Assembly (NCBI RefSeq): GCF_000835495.1
Contig: NW_015622543.1
Span: 4,204,619 to 4,268,618 of the forward strand
Origin: Cladophialophora immunda
Lineage: Eukaryota > Ascomycota > Eurotiomycetes > Chaetothyriales > Herpotrichiellaceae
Length of the DNA: 64,000 nt
Direction of reading: 5' to 3'
A model generated the notes under the pieces. The model saw only the letters and a program-made list of their open reading frames with translations. It ran no database searches and was not told the origin of the DNA. The translations under genes were made by a program, and so were the position numbers. This document shows, in pieces, positions 11,011-21,600 of this stretch; position 1 is the stretch's first letter, and each line of letters starts with the position of its first letter.

Positions 11011-12234
11011 TCATGATATCCTCTCGGCCTCATCGACCAGTTCTTCCAGATTGAATTCCTGGTCGCCCTTGCTGAATTTCTCCAAAAGTCCTTGCCGCTT
11101 TTCACGTCCAATGCCCCCTCCGTGGCCTTCATAGTCATAGAATTTCTGGAGGCACATCAAAAGCCAACGGCCTTCTTCTACACTCACTCCCCGCCCTTTG
11201 ACAACAGATCCGTTCAACAAGACCAGGCCATGCGAGTCCGCGAGATCAAGGTGATGCGTGATTGTCGTATGTGGCTGAGCATAGGTTCCATGGAGCTTGA
11301 AGGCGGCCAAGTGCGTGAAGAGCACGGTACTCATGTGGGTATTTGAAGTCTTCACATCCGGACTTGAGGGGGCTCCTGAAGGAGGATGGAACCCCCATTG
11401 CAAGAAATGGATATCCGCAGCAGACCGTTGTTCATCGCCTCTGAACCCGTCGGACGATTGTTTCATGTCGCCGCTGCCATCCTCGGCCACAGGGCGAGGT
11501 AAGGGGAGGACAAATTGTGGGTGTTTTCTCGCAGTGCGGTAAATGCGATTATACGTTTCCAGCGGTATGACGGCACAAAGCGACAATGGGTCGTTTGCGT
11601 GCCGAAGTCGCCAGATGTATTCCACCTCTTTATTTGGCAGGGAAGACACTTTTTCAAGGTCAAGGTACGAGGAGAGAGGCTTTATTCCCGGTGCGCCCGA
11701 AGCGTGGTTTGCAGCCGAAGACTTCCCTTGTGGCTGGCTGGCTGGGGATGTTGACTGCTGAGTAGGTGGGGGAGGCGGAGGCTGTTGCAATGGAGACTTT
11801 TGTGCTTGCGGGCTCTGGCCCGTAGGTGCAGATGGATATCCGGCATTGGCTGCACGCTTGTAGTCTTTTATTTTATCCTTGTAGGCTTCTGTGAGGGAGG
11901 ATACGGAATCATGGCCTTCGCTGAATGCAGACACAGTCATTAGCTTCACTTGCTCAAGACAGCGGCCAATTCCCCAAAACTCCTTCATCGAGAGTGCGTT
12001 CGCCTTCGGCCGGTTTCTTCAAAATATCCCCGAGGCATCTTTGCAGTAGACTTACTTCTTTGCCTTCTGCTCCAGCTTGTGTCTATAGCGGTCCAAAACC
12101 TTCTCTTGATTTCTATGTGTGGTTACGAAGCGGACGTCGTGAACACGCGCCCAGCGCCGTTGGGTCCGGAGGAGGGAGCGACTCGCGGGGAGAGCCTGCA
12201 TGTGTCGCAGAGCGACGCCTCGGGGGAGGGACAT
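11011..12234 (-). CDS. ATP11: ATP11-like F1-ATPase assembly chaperone
   Basis: Mitochondrial matrix chaperone that binds the free F1 beta subunit during ATP synthase assembly. Exons are 12056-12234 and 11011-11920 with a 135-nt intron (GTAAGT donor, CTAAT branch, TTCAG acceptor), giving 362 aa. Exon 1 encodes an Arg-rich presequence and the start of the conserved YRHKLEQKAK helix, which exon 2 completes (EAYKDKIKDYK). A Pro/Gln-rich linker follows. The ATP11 core begins at SSYLDLEKV with the family-typical EVEYIWRLRH and continues to the C-terminus. The splice both joins the helix and supplies the targeting signal, which supports the model. It converges with BEM46. Confidence 0.92.
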
Positions 12235-13148
12235 GGTGGCTTATGGGCAAGGCGAGAGATGCAGGCTGGACGGGACGCAAGAAATACAGGATCAGGAGCA
12301 GAGAAAGTGGACGTAGGAGAGATGAAAGTCGAGGAAGCTCCCACAACCACGCAGTACTCCAAATATCGATTATGGAGGCGATGGAGAGCTCCGATTGGGC
12401 TGATCTGAAGGAGTTGTCGATACGGCGGAGTATTGAGGCCCTTGATGTGCACATTTGGTTGGCACTCACGAAACCGAAGCTCGCCGCCAAACGAGAGCAT
12501 CAGCAAGATTTGACACAATATGGAAAGGCAGAAATGAGGGTCAGAATACATCTAACACGATATGGACGACCACGACATCTGGATGTCATTATACTCAATA
12601 CCAAAACAGCTTTGTCTTGATGACGATTCAAAGTTCACCCAACCGAGCCCCTTCCCACTGAAGAACGCCACGCTAAATTACCAAATGCCCGAATAATCCA
12701 ATCCCAGTATTAAGGCCGTTGCGGTGCAGTTGGGGCCTGATTTATGGTAGCTCGTGCAGCACGAAGAATGTCCGTAAGCGACGACCGTCGACAGCGGCAT
12801 TGATGGCCAGCCTTGCGGACAGCCCGGTTGAGGCTTGGCTTCATCGATCTTTGAATCCAGTCGGGTCTGGCACCTCCTAATTGAATGATCTGTCGCGAAC
12901 AATTCAAGGGCGCAGAAGGCTTTAAGGGCGCTACCTCACTTTCAAGAACGCTCGATGGTTCTCGGTCACGCTTTTCAGTCACCCAGAATGGGTGTTCGGC
13001 CCACCCTCCACCGTCAATGTGCGCCTCGAACGGGGGTGCAGAATCGCCCATCTTTGTCCGCCTCGTTCCAAGTCGCAGCTCTAGCACCGTCTTGATTTTA
13101 AACCAAAAGAGCACGGATATTCATGCTTAGATTTTTATTTTTTGAGAA
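12235..13148. other. Intergenic stretch
   Basis: About 0.9 kb upstream of ATP11 and downstream of the membrane-protein gene. Several short frames overlap on both strands; none shows a domain, splice-linked extension or biased composition. Nothing else is supported. Confidence 0.4.
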
Positions 13149-13616
13149 TCATCGCCGATATGAATCCGAGGCATCGCGGTAATGTCCTGCTGGTAGATGT
13201 GTGTGTTGACTGCTCGTAGGTCGTTGGCTCTGTTTCGCTACCTCGGCCGTAGGTGAGAAAAACAGCGATGGTACACTTGAGAAAGACCGTGGCAGTTTGC
13301 TCAAATCCGCCATATCGTGTGAGGACTGTACTGCTGGGTTCTTTTTAATGTCTGCGAGTGGTGTGTAAGCGACGCCGCTTGCAGCACCGCTGCTGGTGTC
13401 GCGTCTAAAGCTGCGGTTTATAGACCAGGACATAAGAATTCGCCAGCCAATGATGAGGAGGGCAACAAAGCCCAAAGCGGCGCCGACGACGATAAAGACG
13501 AAGTTTTCTGGGAGTTTGGAACTGGCCAGGTAAGGGGCGCCGGCCTTTGGAGGAACGGTAGGAGGTGGATAATTGAACCCGCCAGGAAGGGTTGGGAGCG
13601 CGCTGTTGGTAACCAT
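13149..13616 (-). CDS. Single-pass membrane protein, PRM5/YNL058C-like
   Basis: Single exon, 155 aa. The N-terminus (NSALPTLPGGFNYPPP) is Pro-rich and lacks a classic cleavable signal. One strong transmembrane helix occupies about residues 36-62 (ENFVFIVVGAALGF...). It is followed by SWSINRSFRR, a juxtamembrane motif I associate with fungal vacuolar/plasma-membrane proteins of the yeast Prm5/YNL058C group. The cytosolic tail is Ser/Pro-rich. No enzymatic motif is present and the function is unknown. It is divergent from FCF1. Family link is from memory and moderate; that it is a real gene is well supported by the conserved start and helix. Confidence 0.68.
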   Translation of the reverse strand: MVTNSALPTLPGGFNYPPPTVPPKAGAPYLASSKLPENFVFIVVGAALGFVALLIIGWRILMSWSINRSFRRDTSSGAASGVAYTPLADIKKNPAVQSSHDMADLSKLPRSFSSVPSLFFSPTAEVAKQSQRPTSSQHTHLPAGHYRDASDSYRR

Positions 13617-14134
13617 GTTTTGTGTTTATACGACGGAGGTGCCTGTTTTCCGTACTGCTGGAAGGTATTGCTGGACAGTAAATGAATCTGAGCTGATATC
13701 AGGAACGGTAACGAGAGGATGAAAGTCAGAGATCGGAGTTGAAGGAGTGCAAGGGTGACGACTGGCGTGCTTTTCTGAGAGAGGTTTCAGATCTGGCTTT
13801 TCGAGGAGTCGCGCCCCCCCCAGAGCCACGGTTCGGTGCCCCTAACAAGCCCGGTTCAAGCCCTCTCTTGGTTATTTTGGGGCTTTGGTATGCGCTAAAC
13901 GCTGCCGGGTTAGGCGTGGATGGCAGGGATAACGTGAGCGATTGTGGCTGAGAAGCGGGGCATACCTGTAGATTTTTGGCCTTCGAGAACAAAAGCAAGC
14001 AACAAGCTGCACTCGGTTAGCCCCGGTCTTAACTTTTCTCGCTTGCTGTTATGCCCGTGGCTCGTTGAACGATTTTCTCTGTGCGCAACAGCAATAATTT
14101 TGGCGAGTTCGTCCTTTGTTCTTCGCCGCCAAAA
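13617..14134. promoter_or_regulatory. Divergent promoter region membrane protein / FCF1
   Basis: About 520 bp between two divergent starts. No family-supported frame lies within it and no specific motif was recognised. Confidence 0.4.
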
Positions 14135-14883
14135 ATGGGTGTTCATAAGAAGACGCGCAAGTTTCAGGTCAAAAAAATCATCGGTCAGCGAGATGCTCGT
14201 CTCAAGAAGAATCAAGAGACTGGCAAAGCGGCGGAATCCAAGAAGAAAACAGACGACGACGTGATACGAGAAGCGTGAGTGATCCCAGTTCTTCGCTTCA
14301 GACGAAGGCCCTGCTAAAAGACGCAGGCCCCAAGTCTCGTCTTCTCTGTTCTTTCAGTACAACACCGCCCTAGTCCCGCCTTACAACGTCCTCGTTGATA
14401 CGAACTTCCTCTCCCACACCGTCCAGAAGAAACTTGAGCTGTTACCCACGATGATGGATTGCCTCTACGCAAAGTGCATACCGATCATTACAGACTGCGT
14501 AATGGCCGAGCTCGAAAAGCTTGGGCAGAAGTATAGGATTGCATTGCGGATTGCACGAGACGAAAGATGGGAGCGATTGAAATGCGGCCACAAAGGCACA
14601 TACGCCGATGACTGCATAGTAGACAGAGTCATGAGGCACAAGATCTACATCGTGGCTACCAACGATAGAGATTTGAAGAGGAGGGTTCGAAAGGTGCCTG
14701 GAGTACCGATCATGAGTGTGGCTCGGGGGAAATATGTAATTGAGAGACTTCCAGGTAAGTTCCACACTCAGAGCAATCCCCTCCCCCGTACTCGTTGCAA
14801 TATGAATCCCATGCGCCCTGATACCTTGAGGAAATTTGCATCGACGGCTAACCAAATTCCCGACAGATGCCCCCGAGAAGTGA
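14135..14883 (+). CDS. FCF1: rRNA-processing PIN-domain protein FCF1
   Basis: Nucleolar PINc-domain protein of the small-subunit processome, needed for early pre-18S rRNA cleavages. Exons are 14135-14274, 14327-14754 and 14867-14883 (194 aa, the usual length). The second-exon acceptor is placed at 14326 because it restores the family block PQVSSSLFFQYN; a later CAG would give a stop. The last exon encodes only DAPEK and the stop. PIN acidic residues are visible in VLVDTNFL, TDCVMAELEKL, YADDC and ATNDRDL. The N-terminal KKTRKFQVKK tract is basic. It converges with a small membrane-protein gene 97 bp downstream. Confidence 0.95.
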
Positions 14884-14980
14884 AACTCCAAACAACCTTT
14901 TCCTGTGACATGAAACAACCAGATGTTCCCAAGCAGATATTGCCGAGAATGCGAGTCCCCCGTGCTCAGTGCCGCAATGT

Positions 14981-15325
14981 TCACGCCCGATATTTCCACA
15001 CTTTCCACCCCGACTCCAATATCCAAGCAAGCAGAGCCAGAGAGACGGCGCTCAGCAAGACCATGGCGGCGATGACCTTGTTTCGCATCTGAAAAGCGTC
15101 GTCCATCTCTCGCTTCGCCAATTTGCGCTGATGGGAATGATAATATCCATCCTGGCTACCGGATCGGGCAAAGATGCTGCCATATGTTTGGCGGTCAATG
15201 AGAAATAATGATATCAGAAATGATACGAACAGCACCGGTGCCACAATCAAGCGACTGAGGAGGGGCTCGGCGATGGGTGCAGAGTCGGAAGGCATTGGAC
15301 CACTTTTCTTTGCCGACATGCTCAC
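14981..15325 (-). CDS. Small two-helix membrane protein, unknown function
   Basis: Single exon, 114 aa. It has a polar N-terminus (SAKKSGPMPSDS), a first hydrophobic helix at about 26-45 (LIVAPVLFVSFLISLFL), a polar loop with many charged residues (HQRKLAKREMDDAF), and a second helix at about 83-105. The hairpin layout suggests a membrane protein of ER or mitochondria. I recall similar small conserved proteins in Eurotiomycetes but cannot name the family. The two helices and convergent placement 97 bp from FCF1 support a real gene; no function is proposed. Confidence 0.6.
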   Translation of the reverse strand: MSMSAKKSGPMPSDSAPIAEPLLSRLIVAPVLFVSFLISLFLIDRQTYGSIFARSGSQDGYYHSHQRKLAKREMDDAFQMRNKVIAAMVLLSAVSLALLAWILESGWKVWKYRA

Positions 15326-16046
15326 AAAATCGTATCACCAAATTGCTGTCGACGGATGATTGTGATATAAGCCCTGAGGCGTCGCTCCAGGCTCTCACAT
15401 AGGGTTTGCTTTGAGGATTCACGGCTCCCCAGGCTCCGAAACTGGGGATACTGGGATACAAATGTGTCGCGTGGGGTACAGTGGGAGGATGAAGCGGAAG
15501 TGCTCGCTTAGTAACATCAACTGTGTGATGTCATTTGACGCTTGACTTTCTGAGGGTCAAAAAGAAGATAAAGTCATCAAGCTCAAATCAATTTGGTGCA
15601 TCAGCTTGGTTACTTGGGGGTGGCTACCGGAAAGCTCCCTCTATGCCGGACCAAGACGGGATTTGTGGGAGCGACATTTTATGGTCGCAGCCTAGCCAGC
15701 CTCGATAATGACCGAAAGCAACAATCAAATGACGACAATGTCCAATACGATGCGCAAATTAAGAGTGGCTTACATAGAGCATACCTGGTACTTATGTCAT
15801 GCCCGCACAGCAGGGACAAGCTCAGCTTTGTATGCATATGTAAAATATCCGTTTTCTAGCATTGCCCTCTAACCTCTGAAGATGGCTTCATGAGCCTAGT
15901 CGTTGGAGCAGGAGGCCTTCATAGTTGGTCTCCCGTCCTCAAATTTTAATGCGTGCCTCCCTCGCCAACTTGCCCTGTCTCGAAGCATTCCTCTATGTCA
16001 TTGCGCCGCTGAATTGCTCCGCCTCCATTCCCGTCGAGCCGCCGTC
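15326..16046. other. Intergenic stretch
   Basis: About 720 bp between the HIS1 stop and the small membrane protein start, both minus strand. Only unsupported short frames are present. Confidence 0.4.
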
Positions 16047-17000
16047 TCAGCCTGTCCGGGAATTTGCGATATCCAACACCAAAATATCTGTCGCGCCCAC
16101 TCCCGTCAAGTCATCCATGACCGTTGCAATGCGCTGCTTTTCGACCATCGAACTCACCGCCACCCAGTCCGGTTCCTCCAGCGCTGTTATCGTGGGGGCC
16201 CGCTTGCCCGGGGTGATCTTGGTCGCATCCGCCAATTTTGCTCGTGGCACGTTATACTGACACAGGATATATTTCTGCGCCGTAATGACTCCTCGTATCC
16301 GCGCGGCGATCTTGTTGACAAGTTGCTCGTTCGAGACGGATTTCGACTTGATCAAGACGGCCGTGCTCTCGACCACCGTTTCGATCGCCTTGAGGCCGGC
16401 CGCTCTCATCGTCTCCCCGGACTCAACAAGGTCGACGATGCCGTCCGCCACGCCTAGTGCGCAAGCTGCTTCCACACTGCCGCCCACAAATTTGATCTTC
16501 GTCTTCAGCTTCGGAATCGGGCTAGCTGTGCCATTTATGCTCTCCTTGCGTCCGCCCATGCCTTCCAAACGTGCAAAGTAATCCTCGGCAAGTCCTGTAA
16601 AACTGGTCACGATGTTTTTGCCGACCAGGTCCTTCACATCTTGTATAGGGCCTTTCTCGGGGACCTGAACTTGCAACCGACACCTCCCAAATCCAAGATC
16701 CATGACTTCCTCCACGCCCGATTCCTCACCTAGGGCCAGATGGGCGTCATGCTCGGCGACTTGATCGCGTCCCGTAATCCCAAGATCGACTCGTCCCTCA
16801 CCCACAAACGTAGGGATATCCGCGGCGGGTAAAAAAATAAGTGCGAGCGGGTGATTCTTCACTAAGGCGATGTCAAGTCTGGTTTCTCGCCGAAATTGAA
16901 TATCGGATCCCGTTAGAAGGTCCAGAGTCGCGGCTTGAAGGCGGCCCTTTTTGGGCACGGCGAAGAGGAGCCGGTCGGAGAGGTGATTGACGAGGTCCAT
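16047..17000 (-). CDS. HIS1: ATP phosphoribosyltransferase
   Basis: First enzyme of histidine synthesis: ATP plus PRPP gives phosphoribosyl-ATP; feedback-inhibited by histidine. Single exon, 317 aa, the long form carrying its own regulatory C-terminal domain. Visible motifs are LLFAVPKKGRL at the start, DLGITGRDQVAE, the PRPP-binding region near VDGIVDLVESGETMRAAGL, and a C-terminal ACT-like domain (CQYNVPRAKL...ITALEEPDWVAV). The ATG giving MDLVNHLSDRLL is chosen because fungal relatives begin there; the frame stays open for 31 more codons to 17093, a Lys-rich stretch without conservation. A TGAGTCA site lies 258 bp upstream. It is divergent from RPS28. Confidence 0.95.
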   Translation of the reverse strand: MDLVNHLSDRLLFAVPKKGRLQAATLDLLTGSDIQFRRETRLDIALVKNHPLALIFLPAADIPTFVGEGRVDLGITGRDQVAEHDAHLALGEESGVEEVMDLGFGRCRLQVQVPEKGPIQDVKDLVGKNIVTSFTGLAEDYFARLEGMGGRKESINGTASPIPKLKTKIKFVGGSVEAACALGVADGIVDLVESGETMRAAGLKAIETVVESTAVLIKSKSVSNEQLVNKIAARIRGVITAQKYILCQYNVPRAKLADATKITPGKRAPTITALEEPDWVAVSSMVEKQRIATVMDDLTGVGATDILVLDIANSRTG

Positions 17001-17469
17001 TGGCAGTGTAGTCGACTTTTTACCAGGTTGTTGCTTTTCCTTTTCCAAATCCGTCTCGAATAAAATCTTCGACCTTTCTACCCCGCGAGACAAACGAAAA
17101 ATTTAAGCTCTAGGAGATCTGCCGTGCAGAACAACAGCGAGAGAGAGACGGCCAAGAGCAGCACAGTCTGTTTAAAGACTCACCAAATGCCTTCAAGAGT
17201 CAAATCTCACCAACTTACCTCCAACATTTCTTATTTCCATGGCTGGCAGATTCGGGTTGAGTCAAAACGGTCTGATCGGAAAAAATTAAGGCCGGGGTTT
17301 AGCCGATGACACTCTTGGCGAGTTTGCGCCCACATTGCACCAACTGCGCTCGACATCTTTTTCGCGGCGCTCAATTTCCAACCAGCAGGACATCAATTGT
17401 GAGCCACCGCGAATCTACAACCCCAAACTCATTCTCTCCGTCCCAGTCGATACTATCGCCTAGTTCAAG
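17001..17469. promoter_or_regulatory. Divergent promoter region HIS1 / RPS28
   Basis: About 470 bp between start codons. It contains one perfect and two near-perfect Gcn4/CPC1-type sites (TGAGTCA at 17258-17264; AGACTCA ending 17182; AGAGTCA ending 17202). Confidence 0.55.
17258..17264. promoter_or_regulatory. TGAGTCA general amino acid control site
   Basis: Perfect palindromic site for Gcn4/CPC1/CpcA bZIP activators, 258 bp upstream of the HIS1 start. Amino acid biosynthesis genes are the classic targets, so function is plausible but untested. Confidence 0.5.
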
Positions 17470-17842
17470 ATGGATGCGGCAGGCAAAGTCCCAGTCAAAC
17501 TCGTCAAAGTCACCCGAGTCCTCGGCCGAACAGGTAAGTCAAAATGGCGACCTCCAAATATTCACCTCTGGCTGTCGAAGGTCGTTTTAACTTACGTTTT
17601 GTGTCTCTTAGGCTCGCGAGGTGGTGTCACACAAGTGAGAGTCGAATTCATGGACGACACGAGCCGAAGCATCATCCGAAACGTCAAGGGACCAGGTACG
17701 TGAGAGTTCGGAAGGGGGGATATTGAATGCGCAAGAATTTCCTGTGGGTAGAAGTGACTGATGGTTTTGTCGTCATACAGTGAAAGTCGATGATATTCTG
17801 TGCCTGCTCGAGTCCGAAAGAGAAGCAAGAAGATTGAGATGA
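17470..17842 (+). CDS. RPS28: 40S ribosomal protein eS28
   Basis: Small-subunit ribosomal protein near the mRNA exit region. Exons are 17470-17533, 17612-17695 and 17781-17842, giving 69 aa, the usual length. The spliced protein reads as a textbook eS28: [38 protein letters not shown], and the C-terminus [15 protein letters not shown]. Both introns (78 and 85 nt) interrupt glycine or valine codons and are needed to join these blocks. Two introns in such a short gene are common for fungal ribosomal protein genes. Confidence 0.97.
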
Positions 17843-18682
17843 TGGCTTGTCGCGGAGTGGGGCTGTGAGGTCTTGAAGGTTCTGGAGATGAAGACGAGAA
17901 ATCTGATGGGCGTGGGAACAATGGCGATGCTTCGAAGGATGTTACTCCCTCCGGGGAACGGTCATTCCAGTTTGATTGGCACTGGGAGGCGAAGGCTCTC
18001 GGCCAAGCGTTGTCTGGGCTGGAAGGATCTTCAGCAGCAAAGCGTTCGGCTGGACCACTGATTAAAAGTCATCAAAAACCATTCAACATCACCTTGAGCT
18101 TGGGCCACTGCGCTGGGCTTCTCCGTTGGACTCGCGTTGGAATTCGCTTGATGGCAGGACCTGGGGCTCGCGGCGTATTCAAACCTCGATTCTCCCAGAA
18201 TACCTGACTTCAGACATTGTTTCCAGTAACCCATTGTATCCCCACGAGCCCTTGACGTAGCAAGCCCAGAAGCTACCACAGATTTTTTGTGGTTCGTTAC
18301 ACTCCCAACGGAGACATCAACTCAGCCTTGCAGGACTCGTGCGGCTCATTATTAGCGAACTACATTCGGCCTTGGCAACCTCGCCGCCTTAGTAAGAAGG
18401 TCAAGGCTTCACCTGGCGACGTGGCGAGGCCTCAGATCCTGACAGAATCACAAAGCATCATCTTTTGGAAGCCTCGATGACGAGCATGCTGTTGCCTCCA
18501 CGTTGCCTTTAGACTGTTTCATTTTCAGTCGTTCTTACCTAAAGCGAAGGAGTGGCAGATATACCAGCTCACTTCCTGTTCTTCGCATCCTGAATTCATC
18601 GAATCATTGCTCTTAGCTAGCAGCAGCAACGTCTTTGATATGATGAGAGCTCTCTCCTAGCTCAACCCCCAGTACTACGAAC
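17843..18682. other. Intergenic stretch RPS28-ECM29
   Basis: About 840 bp between two plus-strand genes; 3' region of RPS28 and promoter of ECM29. No gene was recognised. An intronic or free-standing snoRNA cannot be excluded by eye. Confidence 0.4.
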
Positions 18683-21600
18683 ATGGCAGCGCAGCAGCCC
18701 GCTCCCGATGCGGAGCGGGAATACAGGCTGATCTCCCAGCTCGAGATGCGCATCGCTTCGGCATCGACAGACGAGAAACTAGAGTCTATTCTTCAAAAGT
18801 TCCTTCCAGCTCTCCTGCTAAAGCTGGCTTCTCCAACCCCTCAAAATCGCAATCTCGCGATCAAGATCTCTCAGTACGTCAACCAAAGGCTGAAGATCAC
18901 CTCGTCAATCAAGCTTCCGGTGTCAGCGCTGGTCAAGACATTCCGCGAGAACGACAACGCCTTTGTCAAGCGATTCTGTCTAGTTTTCATTGAGCAAGGC
19001 CTTCCGCGGCTGGAACTGAACCAGGGAATCGAGACGTTGCCTGGGGTGTTGCAGTTTGCCATACCGAAAGCCGAAGGGTTTGACGCTACGGATCGGAAAA
19101 TGTGGGCTGTCGCGTTCGACTTTCTCCTGGAAGTCTTGAGGAAGTGGAAGATTCCGGAGCGAGGTAGCAAGGAAGATCTTGCTCTCTCAGACACGTTCTC
19201 ACTGTCATCCACGCAGACAGATCTGCTTGTCAGCCGCTTGTGCGATTTCTTGCTCTACGATCCAAAGGATTCGTCCGCTCAAGCCCAGGACGAAGATTTC
19301 CAGCCTGTCATGGAGAAAAACTTCAAACGGCGCTCGGAAGTTGTCCTGCCAATTGCAAAGTTCTTGTTCTCTTCCATCTTCAGCGATCGGCAGCGTATCA
19401 GTCCTGCCACTATCATGTCTGTCGACCCAAATGCCTCCGCTGCAAATATGAGCGACGTTATGTTTAAGCAATGCGATTTCGACTTGGAGTCTGAATTGAC
19501 GATTGACCTCCTCTTCAATCTCTACAGAAGGTCCAAACCCAAGTTGCAAACGCGAATTCTAGGCCTCTTATCACGCAGCCAGAACTCCACCAGGCGCACC
19601 ACGGAGATCATGGACATTGTGGAGAAACAACTCACACAGACATCCAACGCGGGACTCGAGGCAGCCAAACTCCGGGCAGCTCTATTCTCCTATCTCACCT
19701 GGACAGTGCGTGTTGGCGGTCAACATCTTGCCGGAGAAATAAGTCATCGCATCCAGGACCTGTTGAAGGAATACATTGAAATGCAAGGCTGGCCGACCAT
19801 GAACAGTGACCACTCCTCCGCCGCATCAGAGGTGGAGCTTCGCTCGAAAGCATACGAGAGCATCGGCCTGCTGGCAGGCCTCAAAACCGAATCCATGGAC
19901 AACAATCGCATGGTGGTTCTGATCACGTGGCTCTTCACAAGCCTCCGCTGTGACACGACGCGCGAGATAAGAAGCAGCATCGAAGAATCAATCGGTCGCA
20001 TCATGAATGCTCTACCTGCCCTTGGCGACGCATCAACCGCAAATCGCCTAAAAGACCTCTTTCTGTGGAATGTCTTGGCGGCACCAGGCCAGGAAGACCC
20101 CATCTATTTCTTACCTACAGTCAATAGCACGACTTATCCAGCCGTACGATTTGCGAATAAATGTCTACCGTTTGAAGATGTGGATGCTCGCTTTATCGAT
20201 GTCCTGGCCTTGGCCTCAGCAAGCGGCAGAAGAGAGATAGCCGAGGAAGGAGCTAGGGGGCTGGATCCGTACTGGCATGCTTCGAATCTGCGCCTCACCA
20301 CTGCTTCCGACGATCGGAAGCTACAGCTCCCCAAGCTCGATGCCTTGGTGGAAAGGTTTTTCAAAGCGGGCGCGGCGCATACGAACTCCTACGACAACCC
20401 AACAGTGCTAGCCGCGGCGGTGACGTTTTGTCGGAACGTCCTCTACTGCGAAGCCCTGCGCGAGACAGAACTGGCGCCCGAAGAATCGACAGATTGGAAG
20501 CAGACTATCGATGCTTTGGCCAGTAATGACCAGGACGCTCGACAGCGTATCCGGTCCTATTTACGAAACCTGGGTGTGGACGTGCTGTTACCGTTAATGC
20601 GCGCTGCTTTAGATGGTGCATCCAAGGCGGCTGGGGAATGCCTAGATTTATCCCTTGAGCTTCTCTCTCTTGCCCCGACTGACTTGTTGCTCCGTGTCAA
20701 GGATGCAGGGCTTGAGGCAGCTGCACGTGTTGCCGGAAATGCAGGCTTGCAGCTTCGAGGCGCTCGGATCTTTGGCATTCTAGCTTCTCTCGATGAGGAC
20801 GCCGGAGACCTCGCAAAGGCTGAATTGAATGAGGCCAAACACTGGAAAACAGCCGTCGGGGAAGACCTGGTAAAGATTCAAGGCCATCTCCTCCGCGCAT
20901 GTTTCTACCTCACCAGAAGATCGCTCAGGCTGAAACTGCGGACATCCGATGACACACTACGCGACGCGGTGCAGATCGTTGTCGAGATCGTCAAGACTTC
21001 TTCCGACAGATCGGTCAAAGACACTGCGTACAGATCTCTCCGTCAACTATTTCTTTGCACCCCAACAGAAGAAGGATCAAACGATGAAGAAATGTTGAGT
21101 CAGTTGATCGCAGACAGCAAGAAAGAGAGTGAAACAGCCGTCTCGGCTGCAGGGCCAGTGCTAGGTACCTTGCACGCGCGTGGCGCCGATTCTTCGCGCT
21201 TTGCATCGTTCCTGGATCGACTGCTGGGCCTTCACGAAGTCAAACGAGCCGAGTTCCATTTCACATTGGGAGAATCCCTTGCCGTTGCTTGCGCCGGGTT
21301 CAGGTCGCTGTCCACGCTGACAGAACTTGATGTTGATACCGATGTTTCGGGGTTGGATGTCAACGAACAGCTCTTAATCAAAGTCCTTGACAGAGTCCTC
21401 GGGGAATGCAACACCACAAAGCCGTCGCTGAAGAAGGCTGCCGCGATCTGGCTATTATGCATCATCCAATACTGTGGCGAATTACCTGCCGTCAAAGCGC
21501 GACTGCGAGAATGTCAAGCTGCATTTGCCAGGTTGCTTAACGACCGCGACGAAATTGTCCAGGAGACTGGATCCCGGGGCCTCAGTCTTGTCTATGAGCG

